64,000 nucleotides of DNA from Terriglobales bacterium (lineage in GTDB: Bacteria > Acidobacteriota > Terriglobia > Terriglobales > Acidobacteriaceae): NCBI GenBank assembly GCA_035561515.1, contig DATMXP010000039.1, forward strand, positions 62,001 through 126,000, written 5' to 3'. Below the pieces are notes generated by a model, which saw only the letters and a program-made list of their open reading frames with translations, did no database searches and had not been told where the DNA came from. This document shows, piece after piece, positions 9,412 to 19,728 of this stretch. Each line of letters opens with the position of its first letter. Within the stretch, counting starts at the first letter, position 1. Position numbers and translations under genes: made by a program.

Positions 9412-10308
9412 TTACTTTGTTTTCTGGCGTTGATACCGCACAAAAATGCCCATGGTTACCGTGAACAGCCCAAGTACGCCAAGCAGCGGCAATCGGCTCG
9501 CGCTGTGGGGAAGTTCGTTATCCGACGTTGGCTTCGCACTTTGACGACTGCGGCCGCTGTCGCTCGGCGCAGCTTGCGCCGACAAGGGTGAATTGCCGGG
9601 ATTGGCTTGCGCCATCTGAACCGGTTCGCCTCCGGCCGGTTCCCCGCGGCGTGCAAACGGCCGAATCTCCGGTTCAGGCGCGGTGTTCGGCTCCGGTGTC
9701 GATTGCGTAATCGGCGGAGCGAACGGGCTGCGCTGGCCTTGTGGTGTGGGCTCATTGTTCTGTGGCGCGGCCATTGCGGGCTGTGCCGGTTGACCCTCGG
9801 GATTGATCACACCGTTGTTGCCTGACCAGTTGTCCTGCGCTGCGGTACTAGCGGCGCCAGTCATTCCCCCACCGAGATTGTTGAGGTCGGTGTTGGTATA
9901 AACGCGTGCATTGGTACCGTTCGGATGCTGACGCATCTCACGAGCTATCTCGCCCAGGCTCTTGCCATTGATGTCCTGCCCGACCGAACCTGCGCCGGGC
10001 TCGAATGACCGGTCAAATCGCGCAACGCCAAAGTTGAACGGCTGCGCCTTTGCGGGCTGCAAGCCCTCCAATTCCGTGCCCTGTACTGGTTGTTCAGGCA
10101 CGACACCGGAATTGTTCGCATTCGCCTGGAACGGCTGTGTTTGCCCTTGGTCGAGGCGCACAACTGGCGCGAACATTACGGGCGGACTCGTAGGAGTCGC
10201 CGGGAAATTCGGTCCAGACGACGTAGCAAATCCCTGGTTTGTGACAGTGACTTGTGCGGGCAGGGCAATGGAAAATGCGAAAACGGTGAGAACTATTAGC
10301 CGAACCAT
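9412..10308 (-). CDS. Secreted Pro/Gln-rich protein with C-terminal membrane anchor; unknown function
   Basis: Not assigned to a known family. The product (298 residues from the ATG at 10308) has a clear signal peptide (MVRLIVLTVFAFSIALPAQV), a low-complexity middle rich in Pro, Gln, Asn and Ala, and a C-terminal hydrophobic helix (LLGVLGLFTVTMGIFV) followed by basic RYQRQKTK. This sorting-like ending would leave the bulk outside the cytoplasmic membrane. An in-frame GTG at 10338 could add ten residues, but the signal peptide is better placed from 10308. A terminator follows. Confidence 0.7.
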   Translation of the reverse strand: MVRLIVLTVFAFSIALPAQVTVTNQGFATSSGPNFPATPTSPPVMFAPVVRLDQGQTQPFQANANNSGVVPEQPVQGTELEGLQPAKAQPFNFGVARFDRSFEPGAGSVGQDINGKSLGEIAREMRQHPNGTNARVYTNTDLNNLGGGMTGAASTAAQDNWSGNNGVINPEGQPAQPAMAAPQNNEPTPQGQRSPFAPPITQSTPEPNTAPEPEIRPFARRGEPAGGEPVQMAQANPGNSPLSAQAAPSDSGRSRQSAKPTSDNELPHSASRLPLLGVLGLFTVTMGIFVRYQRQKTK

Positions 10309-10400
10309 AGTGGCCCCCGCGGTGAGATGTAGATACACCTGCCGGTTTCCCTTTTTGGATTACAACTGGTTGGTCAGGGATGCCAGAGAACCCGTAGAAC

Positions 10401-11423
10401 CTAGCTGCCGATGAAACGAGCGTAGAGGCTGCGTGCCACAGCGATATCGGTGGTCCCTTTGATGATGGCTCGTCCATCCGGGAACACCGTCAGTTCGTAA
10501 GGTTCCCGGAGGAACTTTAAAACGAAATCGTTATGGCGAACAGTTCCATGAGGGGCCAATTTCGCCTGTAAATACGAGAAGTTCACCGGCCGGTGTTTCT
10601 CGTGGATCTGGACCGAGTTCCGGCCGCAAAGCGTGATATGCGGACGCCCCTCGCCTGAAAGATGGACAAAATCCCGCTGCTCGCAGCAGCGGCATCCCGT
10701 TCGCGGAGAATCGGCATGAATTTCAGCATGCTCATTGGTCCAGACATCCCATGAAAGTAATGTCCGGCGCACCTTAGCTTTGTCACCGACTAGCAATTTC
10801 AGCGCTTCCGTAACGGAAATCGACGCCATCAAGTTCACGGCGGAGTTCAGGATTCCTGAAGTGTCGCAGGTGTCCACTATCCCGGTCGGGGAATCGGGGA
10901 AAATACATGCCATGCAGGCGGTTTCGCCGGGCAAGATGTTCATCGCAACACCGTAGCTCGCGACCGCAGCCGTGTAGATCCACGGCATTCCTTTCTCAAC
11001 GCAGAAATCGTTGATCAGATACCGCGTCTCGAAGTTGTCGGTACCATCCATAACCAGATCAACGTCATTCAGCAGTTCGGAGCAGTTTTCCGGAGTGAGA
11101 TCGGCGACCTTATCTTCCACAAGTATGCCGGAGTTGAACGCCCGCATTTTTTGGGCTGCAGCAATGGCTTTTGGCAGCGACTCGGCGGCATCCGCCTCGT
11201 CGAAAAGCACTTGCCGCTGCAGGTTGCTTGGCTCTACGTAGTCACGGTCGATGACACGTATGTATCCGACACCCGCCCGGGCTAGAAGACTCGCTATCGC
11301 CGACCCGGTGGCACCAGAGCCAACCACCGCAACTCGGGAACTTGCGAGGTGTTCCTGTCCCTGACGGCCAATACCAGAAAACAGCACCTGCCGGGAATAC
11401 CGCTCATCACTAGGAATCGTCAT
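10401..11423 (-). CDS. ThiF/MoeB/HesA-family E1-like adenylyltransferase
   Basis: The 340-residue cytoplasmic enzyme should adenylate the C-terminal glycine of a ubiquitin-like sulfur carrier for thiamine or molybdopterin synthesis. It has the Rossmann glycine motif VVGSGATGSAIA, the R-Q segment SNLQRQVLF, the DGTDNFETRYLIND motif of the ATP site, and two zinc-binding Cys pairs (CMAC and CRCC). A C-terminal extension of about 75 residues (RPVNFSYLQAKLAPHG...) resembles the tail found in ThiF-type fusions. ThiS, ThiG and MoaD are not nearby, so the partner cannot be decided. Confidence 0.9.
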   Translation of the reverse strand: MTIPSDERYSRQVLFSGIGRQGQEHLASSRVAVVGSGATGSAIASLLARAGVGYIRVIDRDYVEPSNLQRQVLFDEADAAESLPKAIAAAQKMRAFNSGILVEDKVADLTPENCSELLNDVDLVMDGTDNFETRYLINDFCVEKGMPWIYTAAVASYGVAMNILPGETACMACIFPDSPTGIVDTCDTSGILNSAVNLMASISVTEALKLLVGDKAKVRRTLLSWDVWTNEHAEIHADSPRTGCRCCEQRDFVHLSGEGRPHITLCGRNSVQIHEKHRPVNFSYLQAKLAPHGTVRHNDFVLKFLREPYELTVFPDGRAIIKGTTDIAVARSLYARFIGS

Positions 11424-11581
11424 TTTTGGTTTCTATTCCAACGATTATTATAGGAACCGCTCAGGACGGCAATTTCGAGTGGTCGCAGTTTCAGGGTCGA
11501 AGCTGTCCGGCGACTATTTTGTGCCGGATGGTTGTGGCAGGTTGCTGGCGGGTACGCCCGCAAGTCATTGAACGCAAACGC

Positions 11582-14500
11582 GTGCGCATTCATTTCACGT
11601 TAGCGAGGATAAAGTTGTTGATGGCGGTGCTGGCGCTGGCCTGCTTGCCGTTGACCGCTCGCGCCCAGACGCCTGAAACCAAAACTCCCACTGGCGCCGT
11701 ATCTCCTGCGGCAGTGCCATCGCTCCCTCCCGTACGCAACCTAAGCTCCTATCAGGGCATGGTCGTCCGCGACATCGTCTTTCAGGGGATTCAAGAGGAC
11801 AATCAGGCTTCAAGTCATTTGCGTGACGTGGTCGCGCAGGAAGTCGGAAAGCCCTTGGACCGCCAGAAATTACGCGATAGCCTTCAGGCCCTTTATAAGA
11901 CCGGCCGCTTCGCCGACCTCCAGGTCCGTGCCCAGCAAACATCGCCCAACGAACTCACTCTGGTTTTCGTGGGGAAGCCAAATTACTTCGTAGGATCCCT
12001 GACGGCTTCCGGTGCACCGGGTCGCCCAAGCAACAACCAACTGATCGACTCTTCGAAGCTGCGCCTGGGCGAGGTAGTGAACTCAGGCAAGATCGACCAG
12101 GCGCTCACCCGCATTCGCACGGTTCTGCGCGACAACGGACTCTACCGCGCTGCTGTTACGGTGCAGCGGAAGGAACATCCCGAGACTCAGCTTGTCGACC
12201 TCCATTTTCAGATCACTCCCGGCGAGCCTGCACGGGTCGGTCGCGTGACCGTGGAAGGGAGCGCGGGTTACAGCGAATCAGAAATCGCGGACATTGCCAA
12301 CATGAAGCCGGGTGACAAGGTCACGCAGGAGCGCGTCACCAAAGCGTTCCAGAAGCTTCGTAAGAAGTACACCAAGCAGAATCGCCTGGAATCGCAGATT
12401 TCGATTACCGACCGCATCTACAACGAGGACACGAATACGGTCGACTACGTGTTCAAAATCGAGCGAGGGCCCACGGTCGATATTCATCTGGAGGGTGCCA
12501 GCATCAGTCAAGGGCGCCTGAAGAAACTTGTGCCTGTGTATGAAGAGCACGCGGTAGACAACGATCTGCTGAACGAAGGCCGGCGCAACATCCGGGACCA
12601 CCTCCAGACACAAGGCTACTTCGACACCAAGGTGAACTTTCAGCAGGACTTCGATAAGGAAAAGGATCACCTGCACGTGATCTATGACGTAGACCGTGGC
12701 GAAAAACACGATTTGGTCAAAGTGGGATTCAATATCGAGCCGGGTACCTACATCAGTCCGGGGCTTACAGGTCCATACTTCGGCGAGAGCGAACTGCTGG
12801 AGCGTGTGCAAGTCCAGGCGAGGAGCCTGATCCTCTCCCACGGGCGGTTCAGCCAGGCGATGATGACGCAGGACGTCGAAAACCTGGTCGCGCTCTACAA
12901 GTCAAACGGGTTCCTTGAGGTGAAGGTAGAAAGCACGCTACAAAGCGACTACAACGGAAAGGCCGGCGATATGGCGGTCTTCTACAAAATCGTAGAAGGT
13001 CCCCAAACTCGCGTTGGGTCCATCACCATACAAGGAAGCGCAACCTTCGGCCGCGACCAGTTGCCCGAACTTCAGACCTCCGAAGGACAGGCGTACGCTG
13101 ACACCAACATTGCCCTCGATCGCGATACCATCCTGAACTTCTACTTCGATAAAGGATTCCCGGACACTCAATTCGAGGCGAAGGTCAGCCCCACTCCGAA
13201 CCAGCCACACAGCATGGATGTGACGTACACGATCGTGGAAGGGCAGCAGTTCTTCGTGGACCGCATCCTGACCTCGCAGTTAGATTTCACGCGCCCACAA
13301 ACGGTGCGCCGGCAATTCGACATCCAGCCCGGAGATCCGCTGAGCCAGTCAAAGCTGTCGAACACACAGTCGAACCTCTACAACCTCGGGGTCTTCAACG
13401 AAGTTCGAATGGCGGTGCAGAACCCTGATGGACAGGCCAAATACAAAGACGTCCTCATGCAGTTTCAGGAAGCACGCCGCTGGACATTCAATTACGGTTT
13501 GGGCTTCGAAGTCACTACCAGTTCACCGGACCAGCAGTCCTGTCAACGATTAGCCGAACAGGGGCAGACGTCGCTAGCATGCAGCGAGGGGCGCTACGGA
13601 GCCAGCCCCAGGGCATCGTTCGGTATCAGCCGAATCAACTTCCGCGGCTTGGCCCATACGATCACTTTCAAATCCACCGTTGGCCGTCTGCAACGGCGCG
13701 CGCTGTTCAGTTATGAAGCTCCCAGATGGTTCGGAAAGCCGAATTGGAAGCTTACATTCACGTCGTTTTACGACAACTCAATCAACGTCACAACGTTCAC
13801 TTCGGAGCGGCTGGAAAGTTCAATCCAAGCAGAGCAGACGTATAGCAAGGTCAGCCACTTTCTCTATCGACTTGCCTATCGCCGTGTAAAAGCCAGCGAC
13901 CTTGTGGTTTCTCCGGACCAGGTGCCGCTGTATTCGCGGCCGGTTCGCGTCGCCATGCCGAGTTTTACTTACATCCGCGACAAGCGCGACGACCCAATCG
14001 ACACCAAGAACGGAAATTTCACTTCCTTCGATACGGGCGTTGCTTCGCGGTACTTCGGATCGCAGGCCAGTTTTGGCCGTTTCCTGATTCAGAACGCCAC
14101 ATATCATCCATTCAAAGGGAAGAAATGGGTTTTCGCCCGGAACCTGCGGCTGGGGGTCGCGGAGCCCTTCGGCGACGACTTCATCCCGTTGCCGGAGCGC
14201 TTCTTCGCAGGAGGTTCAAACCTCTTGCGTGGGTTCTCGTTGAATCAGGCTGGCCCACGCGATCTACAAACGGGCAGCCCGCTCGGTGGTAATGCTGTCG
14301 TGGTGAATAGCTTGGAATTGAGAACTCCGCCATTGGTGCTTCCGTGGGTCAACAATAACCTTAGCTTTGCGTTCTTCCACGATGCTGGCAACGTCTTTAC
14401 CGACGCCACTGAGATGGCACACAACATCTTCCGATGGAGCCAGAAGAACCCAGAAGACTGCAGAAACGAATCCCGGTCGAGCCTATGTAGCTTCGCGTAT

Positions 14501-14689
14501 ATCTCGCATGCCGTGGGAACCGGCATCCGATATAAGACGCCGATCGGACCCATGCGCGTGGACATCGGTTACAACCTGAATCCAACGACATACCCGACTT
14601 TTGAGCCGGGAGACAATTCCACCACCGTCTTTGTTCCACGCGTAACCCGGCGCTGGAACGTGTTCTTCAGTATTGGGCAGACATTCTGA
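11582..14689 (+). CDS. Outer-membrane assembly factor, BamA/TamA (Omp85) family
   Basis: This Omp85 protein inserts beta-barrels into the outer membrane. It has a signal peptide (KLLMAVLALACLPLTARA), about six POTRA domains (for example RVGRVTVEGSAGYSESEIAD and RVGSITIQGSATFGRDQLPE), and a C-terminal 16-strand barrel ending in phenylalanine. The barrel carries the family RGF loop motif (SNLLRGFSLNQAGPRD) and GPMRVDIGYNL. The start is uncertain: GTG 11582 gives a good signal peptide, TTG 11615/11618 has GAGG upstream, and the frame is open to 11426. Four Cys sit in predicted outer loops. The downstream SurA-like and TamB genes suggest a TamA-like or combined Bam/Tam role. Confidence 0.92.
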   Translation: MRIHFTLARIKLLMAVLALACLPLTARAQTPETKTPTGAVSPAAVPSLPPVRNLSSYQGMVVRDIVFQGIQEDNQASSHLRDVVAQEVGKPLDRQKLRDSLQALYKTGRFADLQVRAQQTSPNELTLVFVGKPNYFVGSLTASGAPGRPSNNQLIDSSKLRLGEVVNSGKIDQALTRIRTVLRDNGLYRAAVTVQRKEHPETQLVDLHFQITPGEPARVGRVTVEGSAGYSESEIADIANMKPGDKVTQERVTKAFQKLRKKYTKQNRLESQISITDRIYNEDTNTVDYVFKIERGPTVDIHLEGASISQGRLKKLVPVYEEHAVDNDLLNEGRRNIRDHLQTQGYFDTKVNFQQDFDKEKDHLHVIYDVDRGEKHDLVKVGFNIEPGTYISPGLTGPYFGESELLERVQVQARSLILSHGRFSQAMMTQDVENLVALYKSNGFLEVKVESTLQSDYNGKAGDMAVFYKIVEGPQTRVGSITIQGSATFGRDQLPELQTSEGQAYADTNIALDRDTILNFYFDKGFPDTQFEAKVSPTPNQPHSMDVTYTIVEGQQFFVDRILTSQLDFTRPQTVRRQFDIQPGDPLSQSKLSNTQSNLYNLGVFNEVRMAVQNPDGQAKYKDVLMQFQEARRWTFNYGLGFEVTTSSPDQQSCQRLAEQGQTSLACSEGRYGASPRASFGISRINFRGLAHTITFKSTVGRLQRRALFSYEAPRWFGKPNWKLTFTSFYDNSINVTTFTSERLESSIQAEQTYSKVSHFLYRLAYRRVKASDLVVSPDQVPLYSRPVRVAMPSFTYIRDKRDDPIDTKNGNFTSFDTGVASRYFGSQASFGRFLIQNATYHPFKGKKWVFARNLRLGVAEPFGDDFIPLPERFFAGGSNLLRGFSLNQAGPRDLQTGSPLGGNAVVVNSLELRTPPLVLPWVNNNLSFAFFHDAGNVFTDATEMAHNIFRWSQKNPEDCRNESRSSLCSFAYISHAVGTGIRYKTPIGPMRVDIGYNLNPTTYPTFEPGDNSTTVFVPRVTRRWNVFFSIGQTF

Positions 14690-15384
14690 TGAAGCGAATC
14701 GCACAGCTCGCAGGCTTGGTACTGATGCTCGGCGCACTTTGTTTCGCGCAGGGCGAAGTCCTGGACCGCGTGATTGCCGTCGTCAACGATACCCCGATCT
14801 TCCAGAGCGATTGGGAGGTGGCGCTCCGTTGCGAGGCGATGTTGAATTCGCGCGAACCGGAAAGCTTTACGCCCGAGGAACAACGAGATGTCTTCAACCG
14901 CATGGTCGACCAGGAACTGATTCGGCAGCAGATCCGCGGTTTCCTCATGACGCCGGTCTCCGACGGTGACGTGCTCGCAAAGATGAAGGAAGTTCGTTCG
15001 CAATTCCCTGGTGCGGAAAGCGACAAAAGGTGGAGAGCAATGCTGGAGCAGCACGGGATCACCGAAAGTGAATTCAGGGCGCGGATTCGAAACCAGGTTG
15101 AGATCCTGCGCTTTCTCGAACTCAGGCTGCGCCCGCTCGTGCGGGTGGACTTCCGCACGGTGTCAAACTACTACCGCGAGCAATACCTCCCGGAAGTCCG
15201 CAAACAGGGCGGGAAGGAACAGCCGCTGAATGAGGTCTCCGGCAAAATTCGGGAGATCCTGACGCAGCAGAGAATGGACGAACAGGTTGCGGTATGGCTC
15301 CAGACGCTGCGTGAAAGTGCTGTGATCGAATTTTCTCCGCCGGCTGCCGACACTCAGGATCAGCAGGGAAACGAAAGCAAGTAG
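14689..15384 (+). CDS. SurA N-domain-like periplasmic chaperone
   Basis: The 231-residue exported protein has a signal peptide (MKRIAQLAGLVLMLGALCFA) followed by the SurA start GEVLDRVIAVVNDTPIFQSD and the helical SurA_N core (FNRMVDQELIRQQ). No parvulin isomerase domain is present, so it would be a chaperone only. Its ATG overlaps the upstream stop by one base (TGATG), implying translational coupling with the BamA/TamA gene. It presumably escorts unfolded outer-membrane proteins to that machine. Confidence 0.85.
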   Translation: MKRIAQLAGLVLMLGALCFAQGEVLDRVIAVVNDTPIFQSDWEVALRCEAMLNSREPESFTPEEQRDVFNRMVDQELIRQQIRGFLMTPVSDGDVLAKMKEVRSQFPGAESDKRWRAMLEQHGITESEFRARIRNQVEILRFLELRLRPLVRVDFRTVSNYYREQYLPEVRKQGGKEQPLNEVSGKIREILTQQRMDEQVAVWLQTLRESAVIEFSPPAADTQDQQGNESK

Positions 15385-18300
15385 ATGGAAGAAACGCCAA
15401 AGACGAATCGCCGCCGCAGGATCGTGGTTCAGGCAACGATCGGGCTCACCCTGATCGTCCTCGTCGTCTTGGCCGGGTGGTATTCGAACAGCTCGCAGTT
15501 TCAGCAGTTCGTGCGTGGGAAGCTAGTTTCACATCTCGAGGACATTACTGGTGGCCGTGTGGAGATGCAGAGCTTCCAGTGGAACCTGTCGAAGCTCGAG
15601 TTCGACATCCGCAATGTAACCATTCACGGTACTGAGGCTGCGGGCGAGATCCCTTACGCTCACGCCGACCGCCTTTTGATCCGCGCCAAGATACTTTCTT
15701 TCTTCAGCCGCGAGATCGGGCTCAGAGAGCTGTACATCGAGCATCCGGTGATCCATATCATCGTTTATCCGGATGGCCGTACGAATCAGCCCACACCGAA
15801 GGCGGTGCAGAAATCAGGCAAGGGAGCGGTCCAGCAGATCTTCGAGTTGGCCATCAACCACGCGCAGGTCGCGGACGGCTTCCTTATCGTGAATGAACGA
15901 AGAATGCCGCTCGACTTCGATGCCAGCCAGGTGAAGGCAACGATGGACTATGTGCCCACCGGCAAACGATACGATGGCAAAATCGGCATCGTTGCACTGA
16001 ACGCCAAATATGCGAAGTTTCTTCCGGCGAGCGCGACGGCGGAGCTCAACTTCCGTTTACATCCGGACAGGGTGGAGATGAACAATCTTTACCTTGTGTC
16101 AGGCAATTCGAAACTCAACGCAAGGGGAACGCTGACGAATTTCAGGAAGCCCTCTATAGACGTAACCTACACGGCGAATCTCAATGCCGGCGAGATCTCG
16201 CGCATCATCAACATGCGAGAGATTCGCGTGGGCTCCGTGGATGTGAACGGCACGGCGCATTACGAAACCGCGGCCTTCACGGCAAAGGGAAAGGCTGTCG
16301 GACATGGGCTGGAATATCGAACTGCAGAGCTGCGATTAAAGAACGTGGATGCGGCAGGCGAGTTCAGCCTTGATCCTCGCACGTTCAATCTGTCGCATCT
16401 CGTGGCGCGGGTAATGGGTGGCATCGTGAAGGGCGATATTGCGGTTGCGAATTGGTCGCGCGCGCCGCAATCCACAGATAAGACCGCGATACTGCCGACA
16501 GGCTCGGCAAACCTTAAGTTCGACAACATGCCGGCCCGCCTGTTTGCTGAGGCCGTGTCTACCAACAATCTTGATCTGGTTAGCCTGAACCCTGTCGGAA
16601 TGGGCAGAGGCTCTCTCAACGTGAGATGGAAAGGCAGCCTCAAGCGCGCTGTTGCCGATATCGACGTTGCCGTTGTTCCACCGGCCAACGTTGCCGAGGG
16701 GCAACTTCCGGTAACGGGCGAACTACGGGGCACATATGAGACAGCCCCCCGCACTTTGCAGGTCTCATCGTTGAATGTTTCTACCCCGGACGCGCGCTTG
16801 AACGCTCGCGGCACAATTGGCAGCAGGGAACGACTTCAGCTGGCCCTGGAAGTCACCGAATTGTCGAGGATGAGACCGATGTTCACGGTGCTGCGGCGTC
16901 AGGGCACCGCCATGTCGGACCTTACCGGACAGCTGAAGTTCGATGGCAGCGTCAGCGGCTCCCTTCGTTCCCCAGCGGTCAAAGGACACGCTCAGGTTTC
17001 CAATTTCACGTTCCCGCTGGCAGCATTGATGCCAGCGAAAGTACAGGCGGTGCCGCAGAGAATCCATATCGACTCCGGCTCTGCCGATCTGGCTTATTCT
17101 CAGCAGTCATTGTTGATTCAGAATGGGAAGATTACGCACCAGAAAGCAGAGGCTTCGTTCGATCTGCAGGCCGGCCTGTTTCAGGGAGAGTTCCTTGCGG
17201 CGAGCCCTCTTCAGGCGCGTGTATCGATTAAGGATGCGGACTTTGCCGAGTTGCAAGCAATTGCTGGTTACAACTATCCAGTGCAGGGGACGCTCGCAAC
17301 AAACCTGAACATTTCCGGCACGAAGGGGAACCTGCAGGGCGGCGGCCATGTGCAACTCACCAATGCAACGCTCTACGGCGAACCTGTTCGATCTGCCTCC
17401 GCTGACATTCGCCTGGTGGGTCAGGAAGTCCGCGTTGAAAATCTTCAGATGGTGCAGAACGGTTCGAGAATCGCGGGTTCCGGATTTTTCAATCTGTCCA
17501 GCACGGCGTTCCGGTTTGACGTTTCGGGCACGAACATTGACCTCGCGAAGATTAAGAACCTGGGCAATCGGCGCGGGACGGTTGCTGGAATGGTGAACTT
17601 CACTGCGACAGGCTCGGGCACCACATCGAGACCCGTCATCAGTGCCAGTGCACGACTCCAGAACCTGGTCATTAATGGCGAGCGTGTTGGTAATGCCAAT
17701 ATAACCGCTGTGACGCAGGGCGATGTCTTGCGTTTGACGGCACGCTCCAATTTCCAGAATGCCGCACTTACGACCGATGGCACAGTGAAGATCGGAGATC
17801 CATTGTGGCCGGCAAACATCACGGTGCGGTTCACCAATTTCGACTTCATGCCATTTCTCCAGCCGTTGTTGCAAGGACGCTTGAGCGCGAAGTCGTACGT
17901 GGGCGGATCCTTCACCGTCCAGGGCCCGCTGCGCCAACCGCGCAGTCTCACGATGGTGGCTGAAATTCCCACTTTCAGGGCCGACCTTCAGGGCGTGGAA
18001 CTGAAGAACCCCGAGCCGATTCGCGCCAGCATGATGAATCAGTTGATCCGCATCGACAGCTTCAAACTGGTCGGACCGGACACCCAAATGGATGCGCGCG
18101 GCTCCATCGACCTGAAAGGCGACAGGCGTATTCGTGTGCGAACGAATGGACGGCTGAACATGAAGCTGGCTCAGTCGTTCAATGAGGACATCACCTCGGC
18201 TGGCTTAATTGACTTCAACATGAGTCTCGGCGGGGTGGTGGGCAATCCGACGGTGCAGGGCGAAGTTCACGTGATCAACGGGTCCGTGAACCTTATCGAC

Positions 18301-19404
18301 TTCCCGAATGGCTTGAGCAACATCAATGGTTCGTTGGTATTTACGGAAGACCGCATCCAGGTCCAGTCGCTCGCAGCGCATACGGGTGGAGGTGATATCC
18401 AGATCGGCGGATCTGCAACATACAGCCCTCGTCTCTCCTTCAATCTCACCGCGACCGGTCAGGATATCCGCATGCGCTATCCGCAAGGCGTCAGTTCGAC
18501 CGGCAATCTCGATCTCAAGCTGACCGGAACAATGCAGAACGCTACGCTTTCGGGCGACATCACGGTTACCCGTTTCGGCCTTAACAACCAATTCGACATC
18601 GCGCAATATTTGGCAAAGAGTAGCCGCCCAGTCGAGACCCCGAGCACATCTCTGCTGAACGCACTTCATCTGAACCTGCACGTGGTCTCCACGCCCGAGT
18701 TGCAGGTCCAAAGCTCGCTCGGCAGGCTTGCGGGAAACGTCGATTTGAACCTTCGCGGAGTAGCGGCGAATCCGGTGGTGTTAGGCCGCGTGAATTTAAC
18801 GGAAGGGCAAATCTCGCTCAACGCACAAACCTACCGTCTGGAACGCGGCGACGTTCTATTCACGAATCCGGCCAGAACCGAGCCCACGATCGACCTTGAA
18901 GCTACCACGCGCGTTCGCGACTATGAACTCACCGTCCATCTGGCCGGCCAGCCTACTCGCGGCCTCCGCCCGACGTTTCGCTCTGATCCGCCGTTGCAGG
19001 AAGCCGATATTATCAATCTGCTGGCCTTCGGACGCACGCGAGAGGAATCTCAGAGCATGACCGCCCAGACCAACAGCGCCTTTACAGAGAGCGTCTCCAA
19101 CGCTGTTCTGGGGCAGGCCATCAATACCGCTGTGAGCGATCGCGTGCAGAGGCTGTTCGGTGTGAGCCGGGTAAAGATTTCTCCGGAGATCGGCAGCACC
19201 ACCAACAACCCAACCGCGCAGGTCACCATTGAGCAGCAGGTTTCAAACAAGGTAACCATCACCTACATCACCAACCTTACGCAGTCCTCGCAGCAGTCCA
19301 TTTTTGTGGAATACAACATCAACCCGAACGTTTCTCTCGTAACCGGGCGCGACCAGTACGGGGTGGTCTCATTCGACGTGCGTATCCGCCATAGAAAACG
19401 GTAA
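15385..19404 (+). CDS. tamB: Translocation and assembly module subunit TamB (DUF490)
   Basis: The 1339-residue protein is a TamB/AsmA-type bridge: one N-terminal membrane helix (IVVQATIGLTLIVLVVLAGW), an AsmA-like start, a very long repetitive beta-rich taco body, and the C-terminal DUF490 region of about 200 residues, with NLLAFGRT and RVKISPEIGS...NKVTITYITNL as family landmarks. It starts immediately after the SurA-like stop. In this family the protein spans the periplasm and works with TamA, or transports lipids between membranes. Order BamA/TamA - chaperone - TamB supports a shared outer-membrane job. Confidence 0.93.
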   Translation: MEETPKTNRRRRIVVQATIGLTLIVLVVLAGWYSNSSQFQQFVRGKLVSHLEDITGGRVEMQSFQWNLSKLEFDIRNVTIHGTEAAGEIPYAHADRLLIRAKILSFFSREIGLRELYIEHPVIHIIVYPDGRTNQPTPKAVQKSGKGAVQQIFELAINHAQVADGFLIVNERRMPLDFDASQVKATMDYVPTGKRYDGKIGIVALNAKYAKFLPASATAELNFRLHPDRVEMNNLYLVSGNSKLNARGTLTNFRKPSIDVTYTANLNAGEISRIINMREIRVGSVDVNGTAHYETAAFTAKGKAVGHGLEYRTAELRLKNVDAAGEFSLDPRTFNLSHLVARVMGGIVKGDIAVANWSRAPQSTDKTAILPTGSANLKFDNMPARLFAEAVSTNNLDLVSLNPVGMGRGSLNVRWKGSLKRAVADIDVAVVPPANVAEGQLPVTGELRGTYETAPRTLQVSSLNVSTPDARLNARGTIGSRERLQLALEVTELSRMRPMFTVLRRQGTAMSDLTGQLKFDGSVSGSLRSPAVKGHAQVSNFTFPLAALMPAKVQAVPQRIHIDSGSADLAYSQQSLLIQNGKITHQKAEASFDLQAGLFQGEFLAASPLQARVSIKDADFAELQAIAGYNYPVQGTLATNLNISGTKGNLQGGGHVQLTNATLYGEPVRSASADIRLVGQEVRVENLQMVQNGSRIAGSGFFNLSSTAFRFDVSGTNIDLAKIKNLGNRRGTVAGMVNFTATGSGTTSRPVISASARLQNLVINGERVGNANITAVTQGDVLRLTARSNFQNAALTTDGTVKIGDPLWPANITVRFTNFDFMPFLQPLLQGRLSAKSYVGGSFTVQGPLRQPRSLTMVAEIPTFRADLQGVELKNPEPIRASMMNQLIRIDSFKLVGPDTQMDARGSIDLKGDRRIRVRTNGRLNMKLAQSFNEDITSAGLIDFNMSLGGVVGNPTVQGEVHVINGSVNLIDFPNGLSNINGSLVFTEDRIQVQSLAAHTGGGDIQIGGSATYSPRLSFNLTATGQDIRMRYPQGVSSTGNLDLKLTGTMQNATLSGDITVTRFGLNNQFDIAQYLAKSSRPVETPSTSLLNALHLNLHVVSTPELQVQSSLGRLAGNVDLNLRGVAANPVVLGRVNLTEGQISLNAQTYRLERGDVLFTNPARTEPTIDLEATTRVRDYELTVHLAGQPTRGLRPTFRSDPPLQEADIINLLAFGRTREESQSMTAQTNSAFTESVSNAVLGQAINTAVSDRVQRLFGVSRVKISPEIGSTTNNPTAQVTIEQQVSNKVTITYITNLTQSSQQSIFVEYNINPNVSLVTGRDQYGVVSFDVRIRHRKR

Positions 19405-19416
19405 AGGGAGAAATCA

Positions 19417-19728
19417 ATGCCATTCGTAAAGCTCACAACCATTTCGGAGTTGCCACCCGAAGGAGAAGCTCGTGAGTTCGAAATCCACGGCAAAACGATT
19501 TGCATCGCCAACACGGGCTTGGAATGCGCTGCCATGGACAACGTCTGCGCCCATCGCGGAGGCCCACTTGGTCAAGGTGTGGTCGATGGCAACAAGATTG
19601 TTTGCCCCTGGCATGGATGGATGTTCGACGTGAATACCGGGGCTTCTGCTCACAATCCCAATGTGCGCGTCCAGACGTATCCGCTCAAGATCGAAGGCGA
19701 CGATGTCCTGATCGGGCTGGACGATTAG
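19417..19728 (+). CDS. Rieske [2Fe-2S] ferredoxin-like protein
   Basis: The 103-residue soluble protein is a single Rieske domain. Cluster ligands are C-x-H (VCAHRGGPLG) and C-x2-H (CPWHGWMFD), the arrangement of NirD and of ring-hydroxylating dioxygenase ferredoxins. No oxygenase or nitrite reductase large subunit is adjacent, so the electron partner is unknown. It follows tamB by 12 bp with GGGAGAAATCA before the ATG. Its stop codon overlaps the stop of the convergent DUF1501 gene. Confidence 0.9.
   Translation: MPFVKLTTISELPPEGEAREFEIHGKTICIANTGLECAAMDNVCAHRGGPLGQGVVDGNKIVCPWHGWMFDVNTGASAHNPNVRVQTYPLKIEGDDVLIGLDD

Noticed and set aside
17107..18087. 326-codon minus-strand frame inside tamB
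   Set aside because: It is a shadow of the GC-rich tamB coding sequence on the other strand, without start signals or recognisable domains.
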